Source: CAIWHR01 sp963708855
GTDB taxonomy: Bacteria > Pseudomonadota > Gammaproteobacteria > Burkholderiales > Casimicrobiaceae
Length of the DNA: 64,000 nucleotides
Assembly (NCBI GenBank): GCA_963708855.1
Contig: CAVPUM010000025.1
Coordinates: forward strand, 37,709-101,708
Direction of reading: 5' to 3'
The notes beneath the pieces were generated by a model, which saw only the letters and a program-made list of their open reading frames with translations, made no database searches and was not told the origin of the DNA. A program made the position numbers and the translations under genes. Numbering within the stretch: position 1 is the first letter of the stretch; every line of letters begins with the position of its first letter. Positions 1-8,655 of the stretch are shown one piece after another.

Positions 1-19
1 GGCGGCGGCGCGCGCGTCG

Positions 20-628
20 CTACTGCTTCGGGTACCCGCCGCCAGGAACCGCGACGGCCTCCGTCGCCATCCCGGACGGTGTGGCGCCGGGCGGGGTCGC
101 CGGCGCGGCTTCGGTCGACGCTTTCGCCGCGACACGGCGCGGCGGGGTTTTCGGGTACCCGGCTTCGTCGAGCATCGCCGACCAGCGTGCTTCGTTGAAG
201 CCCTTGGCGATCAGCTTGTCGCCGAGCTGCAGGACGGGGGCCTGTTGCGCGCCCGTCAGCTTCTGCAGCTGTTCGGCCCCCTTGACGTCCTCGACGTTGA
301 CGGTCGTGAACGGAATGCCGCGCCGATTGAGCAGGCCCTCCGCATTCTGGCAGACCGCGCCACAGGCAAACGTGTATAGGGTCACCGGAAAACGCTCCGT
401 CGCCTGCGTCAGCGCGACCGGAACGTCATTGTTCTCGATGAAATTGGGAGACACACGCTTCGCCTGGACGTCCTTCGAATCCGATGGCGGCGACCGGTCC
501 GAGTAGACCACCTTGCCGTCCTTGTCGACGTAGCGGAACACCTGCTGAGCCTGCGCTGCGGCGCCGGCCGCGATCACGGCGGCGGCGACGCCGAAGAGGA
601 GCGCAATTCGTCTGCATTTGCGTGCCAT
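20..628 (-). CDS. Secreted DUF4124 / glutaredoxin-like protein
   Basis: About 202 residues. An N-terminal signal peptide (Arg-rich start, then an Ala-rich hydrophobic stretch) is followed by a DUF4124 segment (FRYVDKDGKVVYSDRSPP) and a glutaredoxin-like fold (YTFACGAVC ... GIPFTTVNVED ... APVLQLGDKL). The tail is a low-complexity Pro/Ala/Thr stretch. The cysteines are spaced CxxxC rather than the CxxC of classical glutaredoxins, so redox chemistry is uncertain. I chose the ATG at 628 because a GAAGGAGAAG ribosome-binding site precedes it; an ATG at 652 has none. It is the last gene of the amgK-murU-prlC run, 20 bases after prlC. A periplasmic thiol-related role is inference. Confidence 0.8.
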   Translation of the reverse strand: MARKCRRIALLFGVAAAVIAAGAAAQAQQVFRYVDKDGKVVYSDRSPPSDSKDVQAKRVSPNFIENNDVPVALTQATERFPVTLYTFACGAVCQNAEGLLNRRGIPFTTVNVEDVKGAEQLQKLTGAQQAPVLQLGDKLIAKGFNEARWSAMLDEAGYPKTPPRRVAAKASTEAAPATPPGATPSGMATEAVAVPGGGYPKQ

Positions 629-648
629 GGCTTCTCCTTCGAAACCCC

Positions 649-2703
649 TCACGGGGGCATAGCCATGCCATTATGCCGCAGAAGCGCGTCAAGTTGGGGC
701 GCCCTTCCCCGAAATGCCACGAACGACTCCATCGCATCCCGGCTCCCGCCGCGCGCGAGCACCTCGTCGCGGAATCTGCCTCCGGCGACGGGCGACAGCA
801 CGCCGGCCTCCTCGAATGCGGAATATGCGTCCGCGGAGAGGACCTCGGCCCATTGATAGCTGTAGTATCCAGCTGCATAGCCGCCGGCAAAGATGTGCGC
901 GAACGAATCCATGAAGCGGTCGTAGGAGGCCCGTGGCGCCACCGCGACTTCGCGCCGCACCGCATCGAGCACGGCCTGCGGCGGCTCGCCGCCGCGAGGG
1001 TCGCGGGCCGAGTGCAGCAGCATGTCGAACAGGCCGAACTCGAGATAGCGGACCGTTGCCAGGCCGCTCTGAAAATTCTTCGCCGCGAGCATCCGGTCGA
1101 ACATTGCGCGCGGCATCGGCGCGCCGCTGTCGACGTGCGCTGTCATCGGTGCGAGCACGTCCCACTCCCAGCAGAAATTCTCCATGAACTGGCTGGGCAG
1201 TTCGACGGCATCCCATTCGACGCCCTGGATGCCCGAGACCCCCGGCACCTCCACGCGCGTCAGCAGCTGGTGCAGGCCGTGCCCGAATTCGTGGAAGAGG
1301 GTGATCACTTCGTCGTGGGTGAACGTCGCTGGGCGGCCGTCGGTCGCTGGCGACAGGTTGCAGGTGAGGAACGCGACCGGATGCTGGACGTGCCCGCCCG
1401 CGCGGCGGCGATTGACGGCGTCGTCCTGCCACGCGCCGCCCTGCTTGCCGGGCCGCGCATGGTTGTCGAGGTAGAACTGGCCGAGCAGCCTGCCCGAGGC
1501 GTCGCTGACTTCGAAGAAGCGCACGTCGCCATGCCATGTCGGCGCCCGGCTTTCGCGGATCGTAATGCCATAGAGCGTCTGCGCCACGTGGAAGAGCCCG
1601 GCGAGCACCTTGTGCTCCGGAAAGTAGCGGCGAACTTCCTGTTCCGAGAACGCAAAACGCTTGGCCTTGAGCTTCTCCGAGGCATAGGCCAGGTCCCAGG
1701 GCGCGAGATCGGCGAGTCCGAGCTCGGTCCGGGCGAACGCCTGGAGTTCGGCGTAATCGCGCAGGGCGAACGGCCTCGCGCGGCGCACGAGATCGCGCAG
1801 GAATCCGAGCACGTCGTCGACGCTCTTCGCCATCTTGGTCGCCAGCGAGACCCCGGCAAAATGTGGGTAACCGAGCAGCAGGGCCGCCTCGTGGCGCAAC
1901 TCGAGCAGGCGCCGGATCACCGGAGCGTTGTCCCATGCTGGCGACGCGCCCAGGTCCGAGGCGCGCGTCGCGTAGGCGCGATGCAGCGTGGCGCGCAGCG
2001 CGCGGTTGTCGGCGTAGCTCAGCACCGGCAGATAGCACGGCATGTGCAGCGTGAGCTTCCAGCCGGCATTGCCATCGGCTTCGGCCGCGGCGCGCGCTGC
2101 GGCGAGCACGGCATCGGGCACGCCGGCCAGTTCGTCTGGGTCGGCGACGTAGAGCGCCCAATCGTTGGTCGCGTCGAGCACGTTGTCGTCGAATCGTGCC
2201 GAGAGTTCCGCCAGTTCCTCGTCCACCGCCTTGAGGCGCGCCTTTTCCGGCGCGGGCAACTCGGCGCCGCCCAGACGGAAGTCGCGCAGTTCGTTTTCCA
2301 CGGCTCTTCGTCTGGCCGCGTCGAGCCCGGCGAACGACGGCGACGCCGCGAGCTCCCGGTAACGGCGAAAGAGCCGGAGATCCTGCGCCAGGTCGGTGTG
2401 GAATGCGGTGATCCTCGGCAGGTTGCCGTGGTAGACGGCGCGCAATTCGGGCGAGCTCGCGACCGCATTGAGGTGCCGGACGACGCTCCACGCGCGGTCG
2501 AGCCGATCGAGCGGGCCCGCCAGCGGCTCCGTCACCGTCTCCCACGTTGCGGGCCGGGAATCGGCGGCGACGTCCTCGATGGCGGCGCGGGCCGCATCGA
2601 TGAGCAGGTCGATGGCGGGCGTCACGTGCTCGACCCGGATTGCGTCGAACGGGATCGGCCCGGAAAACTCGAGCAGCGGGTTGGCGTTGTCGGTGCCGTT
2701 CAT
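649..2703 (-). CDS. prlC: Oligopeptidase A (M3 metallopeptidase)
   Basis: A 684-residue cytoplasmic zinc endopeptidase of the M3 (thimet oligopeptidase) family, which degrades short peptides including signal-peptide fragments. The zinc-binding HEFGH signature is present (LFHEFGHGLHQLL) and the length matches the usual ~680 residues. Its ATG overlaps the murU stop in an ATGA arrangement, so it is probably translationally coupled to murU. The peptide-breakdown and cell-wall-recycling genes share one transcript here. Family assignment is firm; substrate range is inferred. Confidence 0.95.
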   Translation of the reverse strand: MNGTDNANPLLEFSGPIPFDAIRVEHVTPAIDLLIDAARAAIEDVAADSRPATWETVTEPLAGPLDRLDRAWSVVRHLNAVASSPELRAVYHGNLPRITAFHTDLAQDLRLFRRYRELAASPSFAGLDAARRRAVENELRDFRLGGAELPAPEKARLKAVDEELAELSARFDDNVLDATNDWALYVADPDELAGVPDAVLAAARAAAEADGNAGWKLTLHMPCYLPVLSYADNRALRATLHRAYATRASDLGASPAWDNAPVIRRLLELRHEAALLLGYPHFAGVSLATKMAKSVDDVLGFLRDLVRRARPFALRDYAELQAFARTELGLADLAPWDLAYASEKLKAKRFAFSEQEVRRYFPEHKVLAGLFHVAQTLYGITIRESRAPTWHGDVRFFEVSDASGRLLGQFYLDNHARPGKQGGAWQDDAVNRRRAGGHVQHPVAFLTCNLSPATDGRPATFTHDEVITLFHEFGHGLHQLLTRVEVPGVSGIQGVEWDAVELPSQFMENFCWEWDVLAPMTAHVDSGAPMPRAMFDRMLAAKNFQSGLATVRYLEFGLFDMLLHSARDPRGGEPPQAVLDAVRREVAVAPRASYDRFMDSFAHIFAGGYAAGYYSYQWAEVLSADAYSAFEEAGVLSPVAGGRFRDEVLARGGSRDAMESFVAFRGRAPQLDALLRHNGMAMPP

Positions 2704-3431
2704 CGATTCAAGGGGGGCTGTTCCAGTCGCAACGCGGCATCCAGCCGCGCGAGGTCGTCCGGCGTACCGACATTTGCCCAAAAACCATCGAAAGTCTCGC
2801 CGGAGACCCTTCCTTCGGCAATCCACCGTTGGAGGTAGGGCAGCAGTTTGAGCTTCGCGCCGCGTGGAAGTTCGCGGAACAGGCGGGTATCGTAGAGGCC
2901 GATATTGGCGTATGTCTGCCGCGGGGTCGCCTCGAGCGCGAGCCTGCCGTCGACCAGCGCGAAATCGCCGCCCGGGTGGTCGGGCGGGTTCGGTACCAGC
3001 ACGAGATGGACGCGCGCGGGGTCCGGCTGGCTCGCCATGGCGGCGGCCGCCGGGAGGAGCGACGCGTAGTCGAACGTCGTGAAAACGTCGCCCGAGACGA
3101 TCAACGCGGGTCCGGACGGCAGCAGCGGCAGCGCAGTGGCGATGCCGCCGGCGGCCTCCAGCGGTTCCGGTTCGAGCGACCAGTGCAACATCACGCCGAA
3201 CGCGGCGCCGTTGCCGAGTGCCGCGACGAGTCGCCCCGCGAGATGCGCGGCGTTGATGACGATGTCGCGGCATCCGGCCCGGGCCAGCGCCTCGATCTGC
3301 CAGACGACGAGCGGCTTGCCGCCCACTTCGAGCAAGGGCTTGGGCGTCGTGTCCGACAGCGGACGCATCCGCTCGCCGCGGCCCGCGGCGAGGATCATGG
3401 CGCCGATGGACGGGGCGGACGGGCGTGTCAC
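2700..3431 (-). CDS. murU: N-acetylmuramate-1-phosphate uridylyltransferase
   Basis: A 243-residue nucleotidyltransferase with the N-terminal signature AMILAAGRGERMRPLSDTTP and KPLLEVGGKP. MurU converts MurNAc-1-phosphate plus UTP to UDP-MurNAc in the cell-wall recycling route that bypasses MurA. The likely start is the GTG at 3431, overlapping the amgK TGA as GTGA; no ATG lies at a sensible place and the upstream extension is shadow sequence from amgK. It follows its pathway partner amgK directly and is followed by prlC. Confidence 0.92.
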   Translation of the reverse strand: MTRPSAPSIGAMILAAGRGERMRPLSDTTPKPLLEVGGKPLVVWQIEALARAGCRDIVINAAHLAGRLVAALGNGAAFGVMLHWSLEPEPLEAAGGIATALPLLPSGPALIVSGDVFTTFDYASLLPAAAAMASQPDPARVHLVLVPNPPDHPGGDFALVDGRLALEATPRQTYANIGLYDTRLFRELPRGAKLKLLPYLQRWIAEGRVSGETFDGFWANVGTPDDLARLDAALRLEQPPLNR

Positions 3432-4453
3432 GCGGCCCCGGCGCGCGCGCCGCCCTCGATCTCGCCGATGAGCGTCGCCAACGGGCCGAGCGCGCGGTAT
3501 CGCGCGCAGGCGGCGCGCAAATAGCCCATCACGCGCGGCATGTCGTCGAGGTAGACCGCCTTGCCGTCGCGGTGACAAAGGCGCGCGAAGATGCCGAGCA
3601 CCTTCAGCTGCCGCTGCACGCCCATCCACTCGAAGTCACGCCAGAAGTCGGCGAAATCGGCGCCGACCGGCAGCCCCGCCGCGCGCGCTCTCTCCCAGTA
3701 GCGCACCGACCAGTCGATCTGCTGTTCCTCGTCCCATGCGATGTAGGCATCGCGCAGCAGCGAGACGAGGTCGTAGGTGATCGGGCCGATCACCGCGTCC
3801 TGGAAATCGAGAACGCCCGGGTTGGGCTCGGCGAGCATCAGGTTGCGCGAATGGTAGTCGCGGTGGACGAACACGCGTGGCTGCGCGAGGTTGTTGTCGA
3901 GGATGAGCCGGAAGGCGCTCGCGAGCGTCTGCTCCTGCGCCGGCGCGAGCGCGACACCGAGGTGTCGGCCGACATACCAGTCGCGAAACAGCGCGAGCTC
4001 GCGCGCGAGGAGAGCCTCGTCGTACGGCGGCAGCGCGTCGTCGCGCGTGGCCTTCTGCCAGCGGATCAGTGCGACGGTGGCGTCGGCGTAGAGTGCCGGT
4101 GCGGACTTCGCATCGAGTTCCGCGAGGTAGGTTCTGGAGCCGAGATCGGTGAGCAGAAGGAAGCCGTGCCCGGGATCACCCGCCAGTACTTCGGGTGCGT
4201 GCAAGCCGGCGCCCGCGAGCAATCCCGCCACGCGGACGAAGGGGCGGCAGTCCTCCATCGGAGGTGGCGCGTCCATGACGATCAGCGTTGCATGCCCCCG
4301 CCACGGCGCCTCGGGCGTGATCCGAAAATAGCGGCGGAAGCTCGCGTCGGAGGAAGCGGGCGCGAGCGCGAACGCGCCGGTGCCGAGCGCGGCCGCGGTC
4401 CAGACGGACAGTTCGTCGCGGCGGACGTCGGCGGTGTCCGTGGCGGCCGTCAT
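3428..4453 (-). CDS. amgK: MurNAc/GlcNAc anomeric kinase AmgK
   Basis: A 341-residue protein with the aminoglycoside-phosphotransferase fold: SSDASFRRYFRI in the N-lobe, the catalytic loop FVHRDYHSRNLM and the metal-binding PGVLDFQDAVIGP. Next to murU this identifies AmgK, which phosphorylates MurNAc or GlcNAc at the anomeric carbon for peptidoglycan recycling. It is the first gene of the minus-strand run amgK-murU-prlC and diverges from lptD. The 188-base divergent gap contains the dispersed repeat at 4491-4577. Confidence 0.92.
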   Translation of the reverse strand: MTAATDTADVRRDELSVWTAAALGTGAFALAPASSDASFRRYFRITPEAPWRGHATLIVMDAPPPMEDCRPFVRVAGLLAGAGLHAPEVLAGDPGHGFLLLTDLGSRTYLAELDAKSAPALYADATVALIRWQKATRDDALPPYDEALLARELALFRDWYVGRHLGVALAPAQEQTLASAFRLILDNNLAQPRVFVHRDYHSRNLMLAEPNPGVLDFQDAVIGPITYDLVSLLRDAYIAWDEEQQIDWSVRYWERARAAGLPVGADFADFWRDFEWMGVQRQLKVLGIFARLCHRDGKAVYLDDMPRVMGYLRAACARYRALGPLATLIGEIEGGARAGAA

Positions 4454-4490
4454 CGGGCGGATTCGCCGCGAACCAGGAGCCTGTCGGGCG

Positions 4491-4577
4491 TGATTTTCAG
4501 TGCCCGCCCGGCCGCCCGAAGGGCACTGCGCACCCCCGCGGGGGGCAGCGAACGCAGTGAGCGTGGGGGTCGTTCAT
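4491..4577 (-). repeat. Dispersed intergenic repeat, copy A
   Basis: Read on the minus strand this begins TGAACGACCCCCACGCTCAC, then has a CTGCCCCCCGCGGGGG hairpin and ends with TTCGGGCGGCCGGGCGGGC and ACTGA. The same modules in the same order occur at 51904-52052 on the plus strand, where about 66 bases are inserted in the middle. It lies in the amgK/lptD divergent region. The conserved order and hairpins suggest a genome-wide intergenic element; function unknown. Confidence 0.7.
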
Positions 4578-4641
4578 TCGGGTGCACTAGAATGTGCGAT
4601 CTTACCATCGGGTCAACAAACACCGGCACGACATTCAGCGG

Positions 4642-7002
4642 ATGATCCCTCACCTCGCCCCCATCGCGTTCGCCCTTGCGGCGCTGCTCGCGCCGCATGC
4701 GGCAGCCGGGCAGGCGGCGAACGCGGCGCCGGTGAGCGACGACGCGTTGCCCGAGCCGGGGCTCATACCGGCCCCGCGGCTTGTCCCGCCGCGACCGGTC
4801 GATCCGCCTGCGCCGTCGTCCCCCGGCGGATCGCCCCGGCCGCTCTCCGTGCCCGCGGCGACGCTCCCCGACGGCGCGATCTTTCTGCGCGCCGATCGCA
4901 TCGAGGGCGCCGCCGATCGCTTCGTCGAAGCCGCCGGCAAGGTCGAGTTGCGCACCCGTCGCGACACGGTGCTCGCGGATTGGCTGCGCTACGATTTCGT
5001 CAGCGACGAGATCTGGGGCAAGGGTGAGGTTCTGATCCGTCACGGCATCGACTGGATCACCGGACCCGAGGTCCGTTTCAAGCGCGGCGCGGAAACGGGA
5101 TTCTTCACTTCGCCGCGGTTTTTTCTTGGCGAGAACGGTTCGCGCGGCAGCGCCGCGGAAATCCGCTTTGCCGGCCCCGACCGTTACGAGGCCACCGATG
5201 CCCGCTACACGACGTGCGTCGCGCCGCGGGAGGACTGGTACATCCGGACGGGCGAGCTCGAAATCGACAAGACGCGGATGGTCGGCACCGGACGCGACGC
5301 GACGGTCTATTTCTTTGGGGCGCCGGTGATCTATTCGCCCTGGTTCGAGGTCCCGCTGTCGAATGCGCGCAAATCGGGCTTTCTCACGCCCACCACGGGC
5401 TTGACGGAGATTCGCGGGTTCGAGTACGCGCAGCCGTACTACCTCAATCTCGCGCCCAACTACGACGCGACGATCACGCCCCGCCTCATGACCAAGCGCG
5501 GTCTGCAGATCGGCGGGCAGGGGCGCTATCTCTTCGCCAAGGGCCAGGGCGAAATGGCCGCGGAGTATCTGCACGACGACCGCGTGACGGGCACGAACCG
5601 GTACGCCCTGTCCACCAGGCACACGCAGAATCTGGATTTCCTGCCCGGCCTCGTCGGTTACTGGAACCTGAACAAGGTGTCCGACGACACCTACTTCGCC
5701 GATCTCTCGGACCGCGTCGGACTCACGTCGCAGACGACGCTGCCACGCGAAGGCGGGTTTGCCTACGCCAACGGACCATGGCAGTTTCTCGCCCGGGCGC
5801 AGGGTTTCCAGACGCTGCAGGATCCCGCGGCGCCGCAGCCGGATCCCTACGATCGCGTGCCGCAGGCGCTGGTGACACTGCAGGAGCTTGACTGGAACGG
5901 GCTCACGTTCGCCGGCATCGGCGAATATGCGTACTTCCGGCAGCCGACGCTCACCACGGGCCATCGCGCCTATGCGTGGCCGACCGTGGCGTGGGAACGG
6001 CAGGGCGCGGCGTGGTCGGTCGTCGCGCGCACCGGCGTTCATCTGCGTCAGTACGACCTCAACGAGAAGAGGCCGGATGTTTCCGCGGCCTTCGGCTACG
6101 CCATTCCGATATCGTCCGTCGACGGCGGCCTCGTTTTCGAGCGCGACTGGGACATCGCGGGGCGGCGCTTCGTCCATACGCTCGAGCCGCGCGCGTTCTA
6201 TGTCTATGTTCCCTACCGCGACCAGAGCAAGGCTCCGATCTTCGACACCGCGGTCGACGATTTCAATTTTGTCCAGCTGTTCAGCGTCAACCGCTATCTC
6301 GGCAACGACCGGATCGGCGACGCCAACCAGCTCACGCTCGCGATGACGTCGCGGCTTCTCGAGACCGAGACCGGCGCCGAGCGGCTGCGGGTGGCCGTCG
6401 GCCAGCGCTTCTACTTCGACGATCAGAAGGTCGTGCTGAACGAGTCGGCGCGCTCCGCCGCCACGTCGGACGCGCTGCTCGGCATCGAGGGCCGCCTGTC
6501 CGATGCGTGGGCGCTTATCGGGCTGTGGCAATACAACCTGGACTCCTCGCAGACCGAGCGCCTGAACGCGGGCGTCCGGTTCACGCCTGCGCCGGGCCGC
6601 GTGTTCAACGCGAGTTACACCTATAACCGCCAGTATTTCGACCCGATCGGCAAGCAGTCGCAACTCAAGCAGTTCGACCTTTCGTGGCAGCTCCCGGTGA
6701 ATCCGAACTGGACGCTGCTCGGGCGGTGGAACTACTCGCTGGTCGACAGCAAGACGCTGGAAGCGGTGGCTGGCGTCGAGTACAATGCGGACTGCTGGGC
6801 ATTGCGGCTCGTCGCCCAGCGCCTGACGACGACTTCGCAGACGACGACCAATTCGGTCTATCTGCAGATCGAGCTGAACGGGCTGGCGCGATTCGGCACC
6901 AACCCGCTTGAACTCCTGCGCCGCAGCGTCCCCGGCTATCAGCAGACCAACGATCCAACCGTGTCGCCGCGTTTTCGTGACGACGCCTTCCAGGAATTTT
7001 GA
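4642..7002 (+). CDS. lptD: LPS-assembly outer-membrane protein LptD
   Basis: About 786 residues. It has a signal peptide (MIPHLAPIAFALAALLAPHA), a Pro-rich linker, an N-terminal OstA-like domain (IFLRADRIEGAADRF ... AAGKVELRTRRDTVLADWLRY) and a long C-terminal beta-barrel rich in aromatic alternating strands. LptD inserts lipopolysaccharide into the outer leaflet of the outer membrane with LptE. The ATG at 4642 places the signal peptide at the N-terminus; an upstream ATG at 4594 would add 16 polar residues. surA follows 8 bases after the stop, and SurA is the chaperone needed for LptD folding. Confidence 0.95.
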   Translation: MIPHLAPIAFALAALLAPHAAAGQAANAAPVSDDALPEPGLIPAPRLVPPRPVDPPAPSSPGGSPRPLSVPAATLPDGAIFLRADRIEGAADRFVEAAGKVELRTRRDTVLADWLRYDFVSDEIWGKGEVLIRHGIDWITGPEVRFKRGAETGFFTSPRFFLGENGSRGSAAEIRFAGPDRYEATDARYTTCVAPREDWYIRTGELEIDKTRMVGTGRDATVYFFGAPVIYSPWFEVPLSNARKSGFLTPTTGLTEIRGFEYAQPYYLNLAPNYDATITPRLMTKRGLQIGGQGRYLFAKGQGEMAAEYLHDDRVTGTNRYALSTRHTQNLDFLPGLVGYWNLNKVSDDTYFADLSDRVGLTSQTTLPREGGFAYANGPWQFLARAQGFQTLQDPAAPQPDPYDRVPQALVTLQELDWNGLTFAGIGEYAYFRQPTLTTGHRAYAWPTVAWERQGAAWSVVARTGVHLRQYDLNEKRPDVSAAFGYAIPISSVDGGLVFERDWDIAGRRFVHTLEPRAFYVYVPYRDQSKAPIFDTAVDDFNFVQLFSVNRYLGNDRIGDANQLTLAMTSRLLETETGAERLRVAVGQRFYFDDQKVVLNESARSAATSDALLGIEGRLSDAWALIGLWQYNLDSSQTERLNAGVRFTPAPGRVFNASYTYNRQYFDPIGKQSQLKQFDLSWQLPVNPNWTLLGRWNYSLVDSKTLEAVAGVEYNADCWALRLVAQRLTTTSQTTTNSVYLQIELNGLARFGTNPLELLRRSVPGYQQTNDPTVSPRFRDDAFQEF

Positions 7003-7010
7003 GGTCAGCC

Positions 7011-8369
7011 ATGCGCATCCCCAGTCCTCTGTGGCCGTTTCCCGCATGGAGTGCCATGCTGACGGCTGCCTTCTGCGGCATTGGTGCCGTGACGGCCATG
7101 GCCCAGGTGCCGGTGCCCGGCCGTGGCGGCGTATCGCTCGCCGGCATCGTTCCGCTCGACCGGGTGATCGCCATTGTCAACGACGAGGCGCTCACGCAAT
7201 TCGACGTCAACGAGCAGAAGCGGGTCGTGCTGGGCCAGATGAGGACACAGAGCGTCACGCCGCCCGCGATCGATGTCCTCGAGAAGCAGGTGCTCGAGCG
7301 GCTGATCACCGAGCGCGCGCTTCTGCAGTACGCGAAGGAAACGGGGATTCGCGTCGACGACACGCAGGTGGAGCGCACACTGTTGCGCATTGCCGAGGAC
7401 AACAAGCTCACTGCCGAGGAGTTCCGCAAGGCAGTGGAGCGCGAAGGCATACCTTACGCGAAGTATCGCTCCGATATCCGGAACGAGATCCTCATTCAGC
7501 GCCTGCGGGACCGCGAGGTCGAGGGCCGCGTCACCGTCAGCGATGCCGAAGTCGACCATCTGCTCGCCACTCTCGAGGCGCAAGCGGGCGGCCAGGTCGA
7601 GTACCGGCTTGCGCACATCCTCGTGCTCGTGCCGGAACAGGCCTCGTCGGAGCAGATCGACCTGAGGCGGCGCCGTGCGGAAGACGCGCTGCAGCAACTG
7701 CGGACAGGCACCGATTTCGCGCAGGTTGCCGCGAGCTTTTCGGACGCCCCGGATGCCCTGCAGGGCGGCAGCCTCGGCTGGCGTGCCCCGGCGCGCCTGC
7801 CGACGGTCTTCGCGGAAACGGTAGGCAGGATGAAGCCGGGCGAGGTTTCCGGTTTGCTCCGCTCGGCCAGCGGCTTCCATGTCGTCAAGGTGCTCGAGAC
7901 GCGCAGCGGCGATGCCCCGACGGTCATCGAGCAGACGCGCCTGCGTCACATCCTGGTCAAGGTGAACGAGACCACGTCGAGCGACGAAGCGAAGATCAAG
8001 ATCGATCGGATCAGGGAGCGGATCGAGTCGGGCGCGAAGTTCGAGGATCAGGCCAGGGCGAATTCCGAGGACGCCAGCGCGGCGAAGGGCGGCGACCTGG
8101 GCTGGGTCTCGCCCGGCGACACGGTGGCCGACTTCGAGCAGGCGATGAATCGCCTGAAGCCCGGCGAGGTTTCCGCCGCGGTGCGCACGCCGTTCGGCTG
8201 GCACCTGATCCAGGTGCAGGAGCGGCGTACGCAGGACGTCACGAAGGAGAAGCGGCGCGAGCAGGCCCGGCAGGCGTTGCGGCAGCGCAAATCGGACGAG
8301 GCGTTCCAGGAATGGGTGCGGCAGACGCGAGATCGCGCCTACATCGAGATAAAGACCGACGAGCGATAG
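7011..8369 (+). CDS. surA: Periplasmic chaperone / peptidyl-prolyl isomerase SurA
   Basis: About 452 residues: a signal peptide, an N-terminal SurA chaperone domain (DRVIAIVNDEALTQFDVNEQ) and two parvulin domains (YRLAHILVLVPEQ and TRLRHILVKVNET). SurA escorts outer-membrane barrels, notably LptD, through the periplasm. The ATG at 7011 has a GAGGTC site just upstream that overlaps the lptD stop region. In most proteobacteria pdxA and ksgA follow; here the next gene is an unrelated convergent one. Confidence 0.95.
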   Translation: MRIPSPLWPFPAWSAMLTAAFCGIGAVTAMAQVPVPGRGGVSLAGIVPLDRVIAIVNDEALTQFDVNEQKRVVLGQMRTQSVTPPAIDVLEKQVLERLITERALLQYAKETGIRVDDTQVERTLLRIAEDNKLTAEEFRKAVEREGIPYAKYRSDIRNEILIQRLRDREVEGRVTVSDAEVDHLLATLEAQAGGQVEYRLAHILVLVPEQASSEQIDLRRRRAEDALQQLRTGTDFAQVAASFSDAPDALQGGSLGWRAPARLPTVFAETVGRMKPGEVSGLLRSASGFHVVKVLETRSGDAPTVIEQTRLRHILVKVNETTSSDEAKIKIDRIRERIESGAKFEDQARANSEDASAAKGGDLGWVSPGDTVADFEQAMNRLKPGEVSAAVRTPFGWHLIQVQERRTQDVTKEKRREQARQALRQRKSDEAFQEWVRQTRDRAYIEIKTDER

Positions 8370-8389
8370 CCGCCACGCGCCGCGGGGCG

Positions 8390-8608
8390 CTACAAAGGGT
8401 CCTGGGGCTGCCCCTGGTAGACGTACGCTGCCTGGGCGATCCGACCCTCGTCCATCTGCCTGCGCTCGGCGAGATCGGCCGGACGCTTGTCCCACCAGAT
8501 CGCCCGGCTCTTCTGCTGTTCGCCCTCGAGCTGCGGCTGCCTGTCCTTCATCTCCCGGATGAAACGGGTGTGGTCGGATTCGTAGTGGCGCGCGGGGAGC
8601 ATCGGCAT
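8390..8608 (-). CDS. DUF3460 family protein
   Basis: A 72-residue soluble protein matching DUF3460, a small family I know mainly from betaproteobacteria: ESDHTRFIREMKDRQPQLE, then RAIWWDKRPADL and a C-terminal YVYQG. Function unknown. The ATG at 8608 (MPMLPARHYES) fits the family N-terminus; an in-frame GTG at 8647 would add 13 unconserved residues. It is convergent with surA, with only 20 bases between the stops, and lies 47 bases after the methyltransferase gene, so it may end that operon. Confidence 0.85.
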   Translation of the reverse strand: MPMLPARHYESDHTRFIREMKDRQPQLEGEQQKSRAIWWDKRPADLAERRQMDEGRIAQAAYVYQGQPQDPL

Positions 8609-8655
8609 GGCGGCGGGTGAGGACGTGACGGCGGATGGAGGGAACACCTATCTTA

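Noticed and set aside
484..2838. Long open frame opposite prlC
   Set aside because: A shadow of the peptidase gene, no motif and no ribosome site.
4450..7047. Long open frame opposite lptD
   Set aside because: High Arg and Val content without motifs; lptD on the other strand has a complete signal peptide, OstA domain and barrel.
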